Assembly (NCBI RefSeq): GCF_030704535.1
Contig: NC_081806.1
Span: 6,201,501 to 6,265,500 of the forward strand
DNA from: Vitis vinifera
Lineage: Eukaryota; Streptophyta; Magnoliopsida; Vitales; Vitaceae
Direction: 5' to 3'
Length of the DNA: 64,000 nucleotides
In this document: positions 49,009 through 60,723 of the stretch, piece after piece
How the letters are laid out: each line of letters starts with the position of its first letter
How positions within the stretch are numbered: position 1 is the stretch's first letter
Position numbers and translations under genes: made by a program
The notes under the pieces: generated by a model
The model's database searches: none
What the model saw: only the letters and a program-made list of their open reading frames with translations
Told to the model about the DNA's origin: nothing

Positions 49009-50243
49009 TCGATGAATTTTAAGACCAACCAGGGATCAAATTGAAATTGAATTCTGAAATCATCAATTATTCAAATCATCATATCATTTTCTACCCATAA
49101 AACTAAATGAGATACAACAAATTAAGGTTGCCATGTGCCCCACCTGCCTATGCCTTCTAGAAATGATTTGATGGATCACCTATAACATGTTCAAAAGACA
49201 CTCAGCTAAACATGTGTAACCAAGCAAGGCCAACCAGGTCTCTTCAGCAATTCTAAACAAACTCCAACAATAAAATCCCTGCAATTGCATTGCAGAAAGA
49301 ACTCCCAACTATGACAAACCAGAAAACTTGCTACAGAAGCCTACATCCTATTCATTCATAAAGACATAAATAACTAGTACAAGTACAACCAAATAGCTAG
49401 AATGTATGATATTATACTTTTTGTGGTGAATAAACAACAGAAAAAACAAAACCAAGATCTCGTAAATATCCCCCATATGGCTACATGACAAAGGTATCCA
49501 TAGTTAACCTAGAACAAATCCGAATTCCACCATATATTTAAATCTTAATTTTCTTAACAAAGTGCATCTCCTCAATGCAATTACATGCATGCACCAATAA
49601 CTCTGGCTTAGCCTGCACCTTCAAATTTATATGCATAAACACCCTGTGTTACATTCAATGTTTTTATTTTCAAAACTGATGAACACCACCGGTCCCCCCA
49701 ACAAAAAAAAAAACCAGCTTTCCCCAAATTGTCAATCCACCATCAATATTCAACCCCTGAATTTTATTTTATTTTTTATTGGCTTCGATACCTTTGAATT
49801 AATCGATCAAAATTCTTAACCAAGTCAAAAAAGTTTCATGCATTTAGATGAAAAATCTTCCCACCCCACTTCGCCGGCAATCAGATAAGAGATTCACAAT
49901 AAGTCCCAAAAAGAACACGATTTTAGACACGAATCAATTCATAAAAAAGCACTTTCCCGATTTCCCCAAACACAATTGACCTAAACAGGTCAATGGATCT
50001 GCAACCAAGGCCCCTAGATCTGGTCGACCAAGCCAAACCAAATTACATAACACCAACAATCATCAAAGCCAAAAACAAAAACCAAAAAACAAGCACGAAG
50101 CGAACAAATTCACAATCTCAACGCAACAAACCATCGCAGATCCATACAAGTTCCATGACAAATAAACATAATTCAAAGAAAAACAACCGATTTCAAAGGG
50201 CTCCCTATTTGGGGATAAACCGGACTTACTACTCGGGATTCAT
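46018..50243 (-). CDS. RABD2: Rab1-type small GTPase, ER-to-Golgi transport (RABD2)
   Basis: Eight exons, transcribed right to left: 50230-50243, 48312-48384, 47481-47528, 47338-47385, 46824-46895, 46569-46724, 46354-46457 and 46018-46114. They join to 203 residues with GT-AG introns. Motifs: [22 protein letters not shown] (P-loop, residues 15-22), the effector loop STIGVDFKIRTV, WDTAGQE (62-68), NKCD (121-124), ETSAK (149-153) and the C-terminus KSGCCSS, whose Cys200-Cys201 pair is the site of double geranylgeranylation. RabD2 proteins control COPII vesicle traffic from ER to Golgi. The length equals that of plant Rab1. A very short first exon of 14 coding bases is normal for this subfamily. 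Paralogue assignment (RABD2a/b/c) is not decided. Confidence 0.95.
48967..49008 (+). repeat. (AT)n microsatellite in first RAB intron
   Basis: About 21 AT units, inside the 1.8-kb intron between exons 1 and 2 of the Rab1 gene. Confidence 0.9.
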
Positions 50244-51627
50244 GGCTAAGTGGCGGTGAAACCGATTACACGGATATAGGTAAGGTTAGGGATGCCGGAG
50301 ATTTGTGGTTTTCCGGCGAGGACGTGGCCGGAATCTGGATCGTGACGTGTGAGAGAGGGATGAGAGACGAGAGCAGGAGAGGGCTGAGAGAAAGAGAGAT
50401 TTGAAGCGAAAGTCCGAATTCTAAAATGACCCGAAAATGTCGGACTCATTAATAGAAAAAGAGGTGGGGAGAGAGGTGACGTAGCCACAAGGAATTCATG
50501 CTTGCCACGTGTTGCCCACTCTTCTGCAATTACCATATTGGCCTTCCTCCTTCCGAATTTACAATTTACCCTGCCTTTTCATCCTTGAAGAAAAAATCAA
50601 AATTCTCTTAATATTATGGGAGATTTTATTTTATTTTTATTTATTAAAAGGAAAAATGTTGATTCGCATTTATGGACGTGATTTCAATGAAGAAGAAAAA
50701 TTAGACCTACTATTTATTGTGCTTACGTGGAAAAGCAATTTAAGTGACATATTTTTTATTTTAATATTTTTAATTACAATTTTACACATAATCAATTATC
50801 CCCATGTTTTCATAATTATTTTATTTTTCATTATAATTAATTTTTAAATATTATTTTCATTCTTAAATTCAAATTAAAAGTTTCATATGTTGTAGATAAT
50901 TTCAAGATATAAAATAAATTATCTCACTTATGTTTTAACACTTTTTTGTTTTTAAAAATATGACTTTGTTTAGTAATATGATTTTAAAATAGTTTTCTAT
51001 TTTTAAAATTTTTTATTATTGTTTGATCGTTATTCTTTGAAAAATATTTTTAAAAATAAAGTAAAATAAAGAATAATTTTTAAATAATAAATAGAAATTG
51101 TTTTCATCAATTTTTAAAAATAAAAGGATAATATTAATATGTTTGAATATGTTTTTTAAAACTGTGTTTTTATTTTTTAACTTAAAATTATGTAAAAAAA
51201 TAAAAAAATAAAAAAACGTGTTCAAACTAGTCCTTGCTTTTAAAAATAAAGGATTTCTAATATCTCAAAAATTTTGACCAAGTTTTTAAAATATTAGATT
51301 TCATATTTTTTGAAACTTGTTTTTTATTTTATAACTTCAAAACAGATTTTAAAAACAAATTTTAAAAAAATACGATTAAATGGACTCATATTTTCCTTTT
51401 ATTTTTAAAAATTAGTAAAAACAACTTTTTTCTCTAAATTTTTTTCTCTATTTCACATTATTTTAAAATTTTGTTTAGAGAGAATAACAATTAAATAGTA
51501 TTAGAAAATTTTAAAAATAGTTTTTTGTTTTTTTGTTTTTTTGTTTTAAATCGTTTTTAAATCATAAGGCCAAACAATTCTTATATTTTTAATATGAGTC
51601 TTTAAAAAAAATTATATTTTATATAAA

Positions 51628-51665
<38 letters not shown>

Positions 51666-54600
51666 AACAAATGAAGACTTTTTCATCTAAGGGGCTTTTG
51701 TGTCAAAATGCAAAATTTTGCATTATTGCTTTAATATCACATTGCTTGATAGAGTTTAAGCTTACGTGTAAATTACTAAATTAGCATTCCAAGTTGGGAT
51801 GCACTTTCCCATTACCAAACACCTTTCAAATTTAAATTTTGGTGTTAATGAACTTTAGGTCAAGTGTAAATTTAGGTACGATATATGTACTTACTCCATT
51901 ACTTGAACAACTTACGTTCTATAATCGAATCATCCAAGAATTCTTAGATGCAAAATAGAAAATTCTAATGCGTCACCACTCACTAGCACCCCCATTTCCA
52001 CCACCACTAAATTATATCGATTGATTATGAGGGTTGGTTAATGGGTGGTGTGGATTCAAAATTTTCTCCAAGGACCTCAAAATAATTATATTTTGATTTA
52101 AATTATTTAATTAGTACAATTTGAAAAAACGTAAATTATTTAAATCGGTATTTTTATTTTAGTATTAGTTTCATATTGAAGTTAAACCAGATCAATTATA
52201 TATTCAATATAATTTGTATGTATAATTTTACTTCGTTTTCAAATTAGACTAACATATATTATTTTTACAATATGAATTAGTGCATATGATATTATTGTTG
52301 ACCGTCACGAATTATATCTTATATTGATTTATCCAACAAATCAACTATAATATGTATATTATTGTTCTTTTTAGTTACTTTTTAAATATATTTATGAGTT
52401 TTAACCAATTTTTATCACATCGACATTTTTTATTCAAATTTTCATCATTATTTTTTGATACTTTTATAAAATCAAATTACTGACATGCGTATTGTAAGGT
52501 GGTATTTGATTTTAAGAAACTACTAAAAAAATAAAAAATAATTTTCTTGTATTTGACTTCATTATGAAAATATGACTATATATAAGTAAAATTATTTCAA
52601 AATTTATATATTTTTAAATTATTTAATCTTAAATTAAAATAAGTGACATAATTTTAAAATAACATATAAAAATATTTCATTAATTTTATTTTCTTAATTT
52701 TTAATTTTCTTTCTATTTTTTTCTCACTTTTTTCTTAATTATTTCAAGAATCATAATAATTTTAAAAAATTAAAAAATTAATTAAGATTTTCATAGGAAT
52801 TTGTAAAATAACTTTTTTATTTGTAATTTGATAAGCAACTTTGTTCTTCTTATTATCCTTATCATAATTTTTGACACAATTAAATACTAAACTTTCAACT
52901 TTAAGTCTTTAACACGCATTACTCAATCACCACGGATTAAACCTTATTAATTTCAAATAAGAAATTAAAATTAAACAGGACGCAAAAACCCAATGGGCAT
53001 GACATTTTGTACGGCTGGTGAAAGGGTATTTGAGTAATTTAACATAGAAGAATTGTCCTCCACGCCCATTCGGTCTACCAAGCAGAAAAGCCAGTTGTTT
53101 CCTGGCTGCTTCTCGGCACAGACGTGTGTGCTTGAATGAGATGCGCATGGAGGACGCTTGCCTCAAACGATTGGGAGCGCGTATGCACCACAAATTTATT
53201 CAAATATTTTATTATTTTAATAAAAAATCATAATTCTGTTTTAAAGAAGATTAAATAGTCTTTATTGATAAATTGTACTTAATCATATCATTAAAGTTTG
53301 AAATAAATTTTAATAATTATAATATTTAAAAATAAAAAACTTCATAATTAAATTTAGAATCAATTTAATAGCTTTTAAAAAAAATAATTTTGAATCTAAA
53401 AGTTTTTTTTTTTAAATTAGATATTTAATAAAATTTTGAAAAATATTTTTAAGATTTTGAAAAATCTTCATTTTCAAGCTTCCACATCAAGTTGAGAATT
53501 GTAACGACCAATATCCAAATGTGTAGGTATTATTCGTTTTGAATGCAAAAAGGAATTTATCACATTTAGTAAAATATTTTTATTAAAAATACTTTGAATA
53601 AAATTTTATATTAATATTTTATATTATTAAAATATTTAAAAATAAAAGAAAATTTTCAAAAATGAGATGGCGCGTGGGGGCTAGATTACTAAGGAGAAAA
53701 GGGTGAAAAATGGGTGGGCGGAAGTTCTAGAATAATGGCGTACGGTTTGTGAGGTACGCATCCGAAGCCGTGGGGTGGGGATTCGGGAATTGGAAAGGGA
53801 CTTACGGCTTTGTGTTTCTCTCGTGCCTTCACATGAAAGAAACCTTGGACCCATGGATACAATCTGATTAATGATTTGTCTCTCATGATATGATCCGTTT
53901 AAACTGATTATTTTATATCGTATTACTCGTTAGAATTAAATTTATTAACATGATTATAATCAATTTACCTTATTTAAAGTTTTAATTTCACACTTATTTG
54001 TTATTTAATTTTTTTTTAATTATAAAATATTTTAATCTTTTTATAATCGAATGTGTAAAACTTTTTTTTGTTTAGTTGTTTAATTTTTTAATTATCTTAT
54101 GTGTATAATTTAAAATATATTTTTAGTTCTTATGATTTTAAATGTATAAATTTAATAAACTCGTATGGGTTAAACGGATTATAATTGTAAAAGATAATTA
54201 TTTATAATAATTTTTACCAATTTATATACATGAAAACTAGGTATATAAAGAATATTATTCAAAATAATGTTACGTGTTAATTTGACATTATCATTGAGTA
54301 ATAAGGGCACCGACTCTGTTTGGTAATTTGACCATTTTTGAATGAGTGGATAGTATGTAACAAATAAAAAAATGGAAGGAATCAAATCAACGATCACTCC
54401 AAATAAGTCATTTAAGAGGTTGAATGTGAAGAAAAATTAGTATTAAGTGTAATACCTACGAAATTGCTCTATGAAAGGTGATTACATATAAGTTTTGATC
54501 TTGGTTGAGAGTTGATCAAAGTCAGAATTTGTCTAACACTATTCCAGCGTAAAGAAAAAGTTTGATGAGATTGATGAAAAAATAAAAATTTGACAAGTAA

Positions 54601-54790
54601 ATACTTAAGAATAATATGATAGATTTAGTCCTTTGTATAATTTGTGGTATGAAGGCTATCCTTGTGATTTGTAGTAAGTATTTTTCGTTCTTACACAAAA
54701 ATTATAATCGAGTTTCGAGTTAAAAGGATTTGACTTTGAAAATTTGTTTGTAAGACGATTCTCTTTTGGAGCCAGTGTAACAAAAATCCT
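50244..54790. other. AT-rich intergenic DNA left of the Harbinger-type element
   Basis: 50244-50540 is the 5' leader/promoter side of the Rab1 gene. About 50940-51560 is an AAAATA/TTTTTAAAA-rich dispersed-repeat type sequence. (ATT)n occurs at 51628-51664. About 52495-52755 resembles 4840-5110. Two locally GC-richer islands stand out (52970-53190 and 53660-53880), with no recognised gene. Confidence 0.4.
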
Positions 54791-54793
54791 TTA

Positions 54794-56258
54794 GGGGGTG
54801 TTTGGTACATCGGAATAGGGAATGAAAATAATATTTTGTTTCCTTTCCTATTTCTTAGTGGAATGGAATGAATTTGATGATTCCATTTCTAGCATTTGGA
54901 TGAACTTAGGAATGCAAGATTGGAATGATTATTTGTTTCCATTCCAATATTTGATAATAATAGGAATGGAAATGAAAAAGAAATAAATTTACAATAATAT
55001 CCTTACATATAATTTAAAATATTTTTTTATTTTTACTTTTATTTTAAAAAAATAAAATTTGAGAGGTTTTTTTATATTAAATAATAAGACTAAAAAATAT
55101 ATATATACTCAATAAATAAAAAATTAACCATAAAAAATCGTATAACCCTAATGCACAAATATTGAATTATTATTTTTATTAAAAATTTGAATAATTTATC
55201 ATGCTTAAGTAGTTATAAAATTATATTTTTCAAAAAAAAAATTATTTATTATAATATTTAAATTCTCAAAGCTAGCAAATGTTTATCCTATTTTTAAAAG
55301 AGGAAATAAAATAATTCAAATTTATTCTAATTTTCAACAAGTATCATATCCGATAAAATCCATAACCTTAAAAAATTTTAAATATTTGTTTTTTTTATCA
55401 AAATTTTAAATAATTTGTCATGCAAAAAAAGCTATAGAATTATATTTTACTAAGAAAAAAAAGAGAAAAAAATATATAAGAACATATAAAAGTTTTGTTT
55501 TTGTTTGTTTTTTTCTTTTTATATTTTTCCTAACCATTAAAAATTTTCAATATTGTAAACACATGAAATCGAAAAATCTTTTTTCAACCATTTCAATTTT
55601 TCTCTCCAATTTCCATTAATACAAGATAAAGAAACATCAAAGATTCCAAACATAAATTAATAAAAAAAAATTAATCGATTTATAGAAAAGAAGAAACACA
55701 TATAAAGAAGTAGAAGAAGAAAGAGAAAATAAGGTAAACCTGATCGAAGATGTAGAAGGGAGTTTTCAGAACCTAGTTGCAGCAAACAATGACGAATCCT
55801 AGATCCAATAATCAAAATGAACATCCAAAACCCTATAAATTAGAAATTGATTTTTTTTTTTTAAATATCGTGGAAGGTTTAATTGATTCAATTTAGAAGA
55901 ATCACTTGTTGAAGAGAATTGGATGATGGGTGGGTCTCTAGCTTTGCAAAGAAGATAAGAAGTGGATGATGAATGAATCTCTACCTTTACAAAGAAGATA
56001 AACATCAGGTTTGAAGAACAAGATAAGAGGGTAAAATAGTAATTTAGGTTATTTTATATTATCAAATAAGTTTAATGAATCAGAATACCACCTACTTTTA
56101 ATGAATGCAAATCCGACTCATAAGTTGGATTTGATTTCTACTGGAATAATTTTTTATTTCATTTCCGTCTTCTTAACATTTATCCAAACATAGGAATAAA
56201 GGAGAAAAGGAATGAGATGTCTATTCCCACTCCCTATTCCCGTGTACCAAACACCCCC
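54794..56258. mobile_element. Non-autonomous PIF/Harbinger (Tourist-like) element, 1465 bp
   Basis: The left end GGGGGTGTTTGGTACATCGG and right end GTGTACCAAACACCCCC form terminal inverted repeats that continue imperfectly for about 35 bp (GGAATAGGGA(A/G)TG on each side). Both ends are flanked by TTA (54791-54793 and 56259-56261), the 3-bp target typical of Harbinger transposons. GGGxxTGTTTGG termini are typical of Tourist MITEs. Internal sequence is AT-rich with no transposase frame, so it depends on an autonomous relative. It is long for a MITE. Confidence 0.85.
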
Positions 56259-56261
56259 TTA

Positions 56262-57240
56262 GAGATTGCGGACTTGCAATCCCACATTGTCTTTCTTCTT
56301 ACAATAGTAGAGAAAAGATCTTACTTACAATTAGAATTCGATTCATCAACCATAGATGACCATGCACAACTCTATAAGTCTCATTCAAACACAATAAAAT
56401 TTACATAATATAGTCTCTCTCGGTATATGCCTCCACATTTTATTTGATTCACATACACAAATTGAAAGAAGAGAGTAAAAGTTTAATTCATCCTATAAAA
56501 GTCTTTGATTTCAAATAATATGTTATAACATAATTTTGATATTGTGATACTGAACTAGGTAACTAACTCTTCATTAGATTTCAAAAATACAAGGTCTATT
56601 GAGTTGAAGAAACTTTCTTCTAAATCAATTCGTAGGTCTCTTGTCATGTTTACACAAATAGCATCTCTTATAAGTTCCTTGCTAGCGTTTATGATCCATG
56701 AGGTGACAATGTTGAGAGACTTGGTTTCGATAAATCCAAACTTGTTCTTTACATGATAGCTTTGATTATGAAATAGAAAATGTACCATGATTATCTAAAG
56801 GGTGCAAAAAGGAAACATTTTTGGTATCATTAATCAAGAGACAACTCATATCTTTAATAAGTTAAATAAATTGATTAATTATGACACCATCACAATTACA
56901 CCTAATAATTCATGTTGTGTGAAAATAGTCACCCCTAAGATTAGGAGGACGAGTATAGAGCTAAAGTCTAGATGAATAGTGAAGTAAATAGAAAATCTAT
57001 CATACTCACATGATTAGATCCAAACAATTAATCAAAGAAATGTTAAAGCTCACTCACATGAATTATTATCATGCTTTAAAAAAAATAAAAATAAAAATGG
57101 CAAAGTGTGAAATTAATATCTTTCATGGTCTCTAAAATTGACCCATTTTAAGTAAATAATTGAAAAAAAAATTAAAATATGCCATCAGATATGCCTTTTC
57201 CTTTGAAAACAAAATTTAAAAATCTTATGATCAATTCATT
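56262..57240. other. Intergenic, no gene recognised
   Basis: A minus-strand frame of 77 codons at 56555-56788 has no recognised motif and no supporting context; not called as a gene. Confidence 0.4.
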
Positions 57241-57610
57241 TTACTCGAGTTAAGGATAGTAATAGGTGAGTTCCGGAAAATGTTCAAAATAATTATCATC
57301 CCCATTGCATTTAACTTTTTTTTTAATTATTTATTTAATTACATTAAAATAAATATATTTTATAAATAATTAAACTATTATAATTTTTTATAACTTATTT
57401 TATTAAAAAGTATTTTATTGTTATGTATACATAATGAAAATAGAAAAATAAAAATTAAATTAAATTAATTTTATATATAATCGGGTAAGATAAGGTGAGA
57501 CAAGATAATACTTGAAACAACTTCAAGTTTAAAAGAAGAAAATCCTAAACCCATCCATAACTCATTTATTTAAATTTCAAACCCATCGTATTGGAGACAG
57601 AATAGAACGA
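57240..57610. repeat. Dispersed repeat, inverted partner of window start
   Basis: AATTACATTAAAATAAATATATTTTATAAATAATTAAA-type sequence at about 57340-57375 is the reverse complement of positions 1-50. The neighbouring CCCATTGC...TAACTTTTTTTTT edge corresponds to the AAAAAAGTTAAACGGG edge near 90-110. Class unknown. Confidence 0.5.
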
Positions 57611-58305
57611 GTATCCGAAAAAACTCTCAATTGTCATATTTGCAAATGCAAAAAGTACATTTATTATCCAAGTTAGAAAACTGTTATATTTCATAATTAT
57701 ATATAAAATTCACAAAAATAAAAAAAAATTGATAAGGTTATATTTTGAAATTATTTGAAAATTTTTATTATAAAATTATTAATTCAAAGTTGATTTTATC
57801 CGAGTTTAAATCATAGTGAAAAAAAAAACATTTTTTTATAATTTTATGAGAGGATTTATAGATAATGTTAATTTTAAAAAAAAAAACAAATTAGAGAATA
57901 AAGTGGTAGAATTTTGAATAGGACCAGGCAAAGTATAATGGATGTAAAAGATTGACAGACAAGGGTATATATAATCCAAAGTTTAAAGTCCTCCTTGGAA
58001 AGCGGTGGAACGATTGAACGACGCGGTTTTGATCATGTTGACTGGCACCCGCAGAGGGTGAAGAAACGACATCGTTTTGTGAGGGCAGTTGTTGTGAAAC
58101 GCTGTCGTATTAGTTTCAGTGGCCGGCAGCTTCTCGTTCAGTTAAAATCCCACGAAGTCTCTCTCCAAAGCTTACTGGTGGGTGGTGACTTGTTAGTTAA
58201 TGCTCCTCTTATCTTCCTCTCTAAATTCCCATTCCAGGCCTCCACCTTTCCCATACTTTCTCCCCACTTTCTCGGGAAAATCTCTACATCCGCTCTCTTT
58301 CAACC
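57611..58305. other. Upstream region of the small membrane-protein gene
   Basis: AT-rich to about 57990, then GC-richer and probably the 5' leader (58000-58305). A frame at 57995-58504 overlaps the gene out of frame and is taken as a shadow. Confidence 0.4.
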
Positions 58306-59896
58306 ATGCACCGAATATCGAGCGCAACCCGCGTCTCCGATGAGTTTTTCAACTCAACAACTTCACCATCAGCAACCCCAGATGCAGACCAGTTACCCAC
58401 TTACGATCCTCTCTCACATGTGGCCAAGAAAGAGAGAACCCGTATTAGATCTGCCGAAAACGCCATCCACGCAATACCCGTTGTGCTCCTTCTCTGCGTC
58501 ATGACTCTCTGGTTCTTCTCTAATCCAGGTCAATATTCTCAATCACCCATGTGTTTAACTCTTCATTGGTATGCTTGTAGAAAAACCCTTCTGCATACGT
58601 GTTCGTTTCTCATCCTATAACACTATTTATTCGAGTGATCGCTCCAAGAGATCAATACTTTGTTTAGAGCTTCTGCTTCTATGCGTTAATCTGGGTAAAA
58701 GTAGCAATTTATCAATGACCCAACTAGCAATTGCCCATTTCTCACACTGTTTGATGGATTGGACTATGAAGAGTTAGATTGCCAGAAAATCTACATACTG
58801 AATTATTACAGTTTTCTCTTATTTGGGTGTTGTTTGCTTGAGGGAAATTTTGAATTTTTTGGTTGGTTTTATGCATGCTTGTTCCTTGCATCTTCGCCTG
58901 TTCAGGTTCAAAAACACAACCCTTTTATTGATATTGTTATTGGAGGATCCATAGCTTTCTCCCTGAGGTATATGTTAGATTATAAGTCGAAGTCTGGAAA
59001 TTTTGTTCACTTACCTATGTCAGGGCTTGGAGAAAATGAAAGGAAAAGAAAATAGAGAAGAAAAAGAGAGAGAAAAAAAAAGACTACAATGAAAAATAGA
59101 TCTAAAAGTTAATAAATTATGTTTTAATGTCTTCAAACATATTTCAAATATTTCTATCTTTTCCATATAGAGATTAAATAGCTTGAAAATGCATAAAATC
59201 TAATTTTAGATATATTTGATTTTCTTTGTGTTTTTTTAGGGTAAACCAAATATGAAAAGAAAAAAAAATCCTTTTTTCTTAATACATTTTTTCCCCTTTT
59301 CTTGATACTTTCCAGAATCAAACAGAGCGCTATTTGTATTTATTAGAGGTTAAACATTGAAGCTTTTCAAAGATCCTATTTCTTATTTCTTCCTTTGGAA
59401 TCATATACTTTATCTGTTTAAGAGATGTAATGAACAATTCAGATATTTTCAGTTCTTTGGTATCATATACTTAATCTGTTTAAGAGATGTAATGAACATG
59501 TGGTCTGTTACTTCTGTTTTCTGTGTTCACTTTTTCTGGGAATACTTTTAACTTATTATCATCCTATGAGGGTAATTTCTATTTTGTTCCGTTTTGCTCA
59601 TCGTATACCATAATCCTCAAATTTTCCCTATTTCTGAACTATGGTCAAGGAAAAGTGGAAGTAAAAAACATCATATAGCGTTTATACTTTGTTGCTGTTG
59701 CCTTTTTGATACAGCAGTTGATATTGTCAATAAGGGTGCTTCAATTGTTCCCAGACAGAAGGGTTTGACGGTGATTGGCAACATCAAGAGTGACCCTACA
59801 CAGAACGGATTGCTAAAAGATTTGGAGCAGGACTCAGATCCTACAAAAGAGTTTCTGCATCAGAAAGGCCCAAAATCCACTGAGAATGAATCGTAG
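58306..59896 (+). CDS. Small single-pass membrane protein of unknown function, two exons
   Basis: Exon 1 58306-58528 and exon 2 59715-59896 join across a GT-AG intron to 134 residues. Residues 1-52 are hydrophilic (MHRISSATRVSDEFF..., then VAKKERTRIRSAENAIHA). A hydrophobic segment, IPVVLLLCVMTLWFF at about 57-71, is the only membrane span. The C-terminal half is polar (VDIVNKGASIVPRQKG, TVIGNIKSDPTQNG) and ends KSTENES. The basic residues before the span suggest the N-terminus faces the cytosol. I do not recognise a domain. In Arabidopsis a small unknown gene follows RABD2c (At4g17540, from memory), a possible counterpart. A possible extra exon near 58906-59000 (after TTCAG) was not needed to keep frame. 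Intron choice is by eye. Confidence 0.7.
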
Positions 59897-60723
59897 TAAG
59901 ATTTTTCTTTAATGTCAAGAGCTCTGGTGTATGGTCACCATGTTGTTTTAGAAAAAGGATTTACTCCATCTTTCATTCCATTACTTCCGTCATGATAGGT
60001 AAGCCACAAGCTCTGTAACATGAACATGCCGAGAGAAAATCTTGGGTTTTTCTTAATTTATGTTTCCTTAATTTATGTTGTAGCACTTCAAGTTGTATAG
60101 TTTCTTTCATAATCAGTTTTTTGTCGACTGTTAAAGAACGGCCAAGTTGAGTGTATGGCATGACAGACTCTCCTTGTATGTGTTCCCTTTCCCTGAAATC
60201 TGGTTTACTCTGTTTGCTATATAAGCTGTAGTGGAGGCTCATCAACTACCAGGTTAAATGTTAACAACATTATTGTATGACTCAATTCTGTCAATGAAAG
60301 CAGGCTTTGAGCTTGTCTGTCCTCTTCCAAAACAAGGAACTGAAGCAGTGTCCTTCCCCAATTCAAACAGACATGGCAGATTATTTATGCATGTTGAGTG
60401 TATAGAATAGGTTTTCCTTCCTTGCTGCAATTTCATGAAACCATCTCCATGGCTTCATGCTGATAATTTTGTAGTTTGACTTTGAGGAACTCATAACCTT
60501 TGCTATCCTAATCTAGTATAGGGAAGCCATATAAAGTTGGTATAACAATTAACTTCATGTCTACTGAACTCTCGTCCAAGTGTACAACATAATACAACTT
60601 TTGTCTGCAGGATTCGAAACAATGTTATATCTGTCCTGAATATAAAAGACGCTGAGGTGCCTTTACATTGAGTTACAGATCTTTTATATAAGTGTATTTC
60701 TTTGGCCTGAAATTCTCTGCCAA
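59897..60723. other. Region between two convergent genes
   Basis: Holds the 3' ends of the membrane-protein gene (plus) and the monooxygenase (minus). No further coding sequence recognised. Confidence 0.5.

Noticed and set aside
15276..50243. A functional link between the captured RabGGTase-beta exon and the nearby Rab1 gene with a CC prenylation site
   Set aside because: The exon belongs to a mobile, recent insertion about 16-35 kb from the Rab1 gene. Proximity is most simply coincidence.
52927..53193. 88-codon minus-strand frame as a possible gene
   Set aside because: No recognised motif, no partner exons, and isolated in AT-rich DNA. Kept only as a compositional island.
58759..59055. Possible additional exon of the small membrane-protein gene
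   Set aside because: The two-exon model already keeps frame, and this frame is partly low complexity; transcript evidence would be needed.
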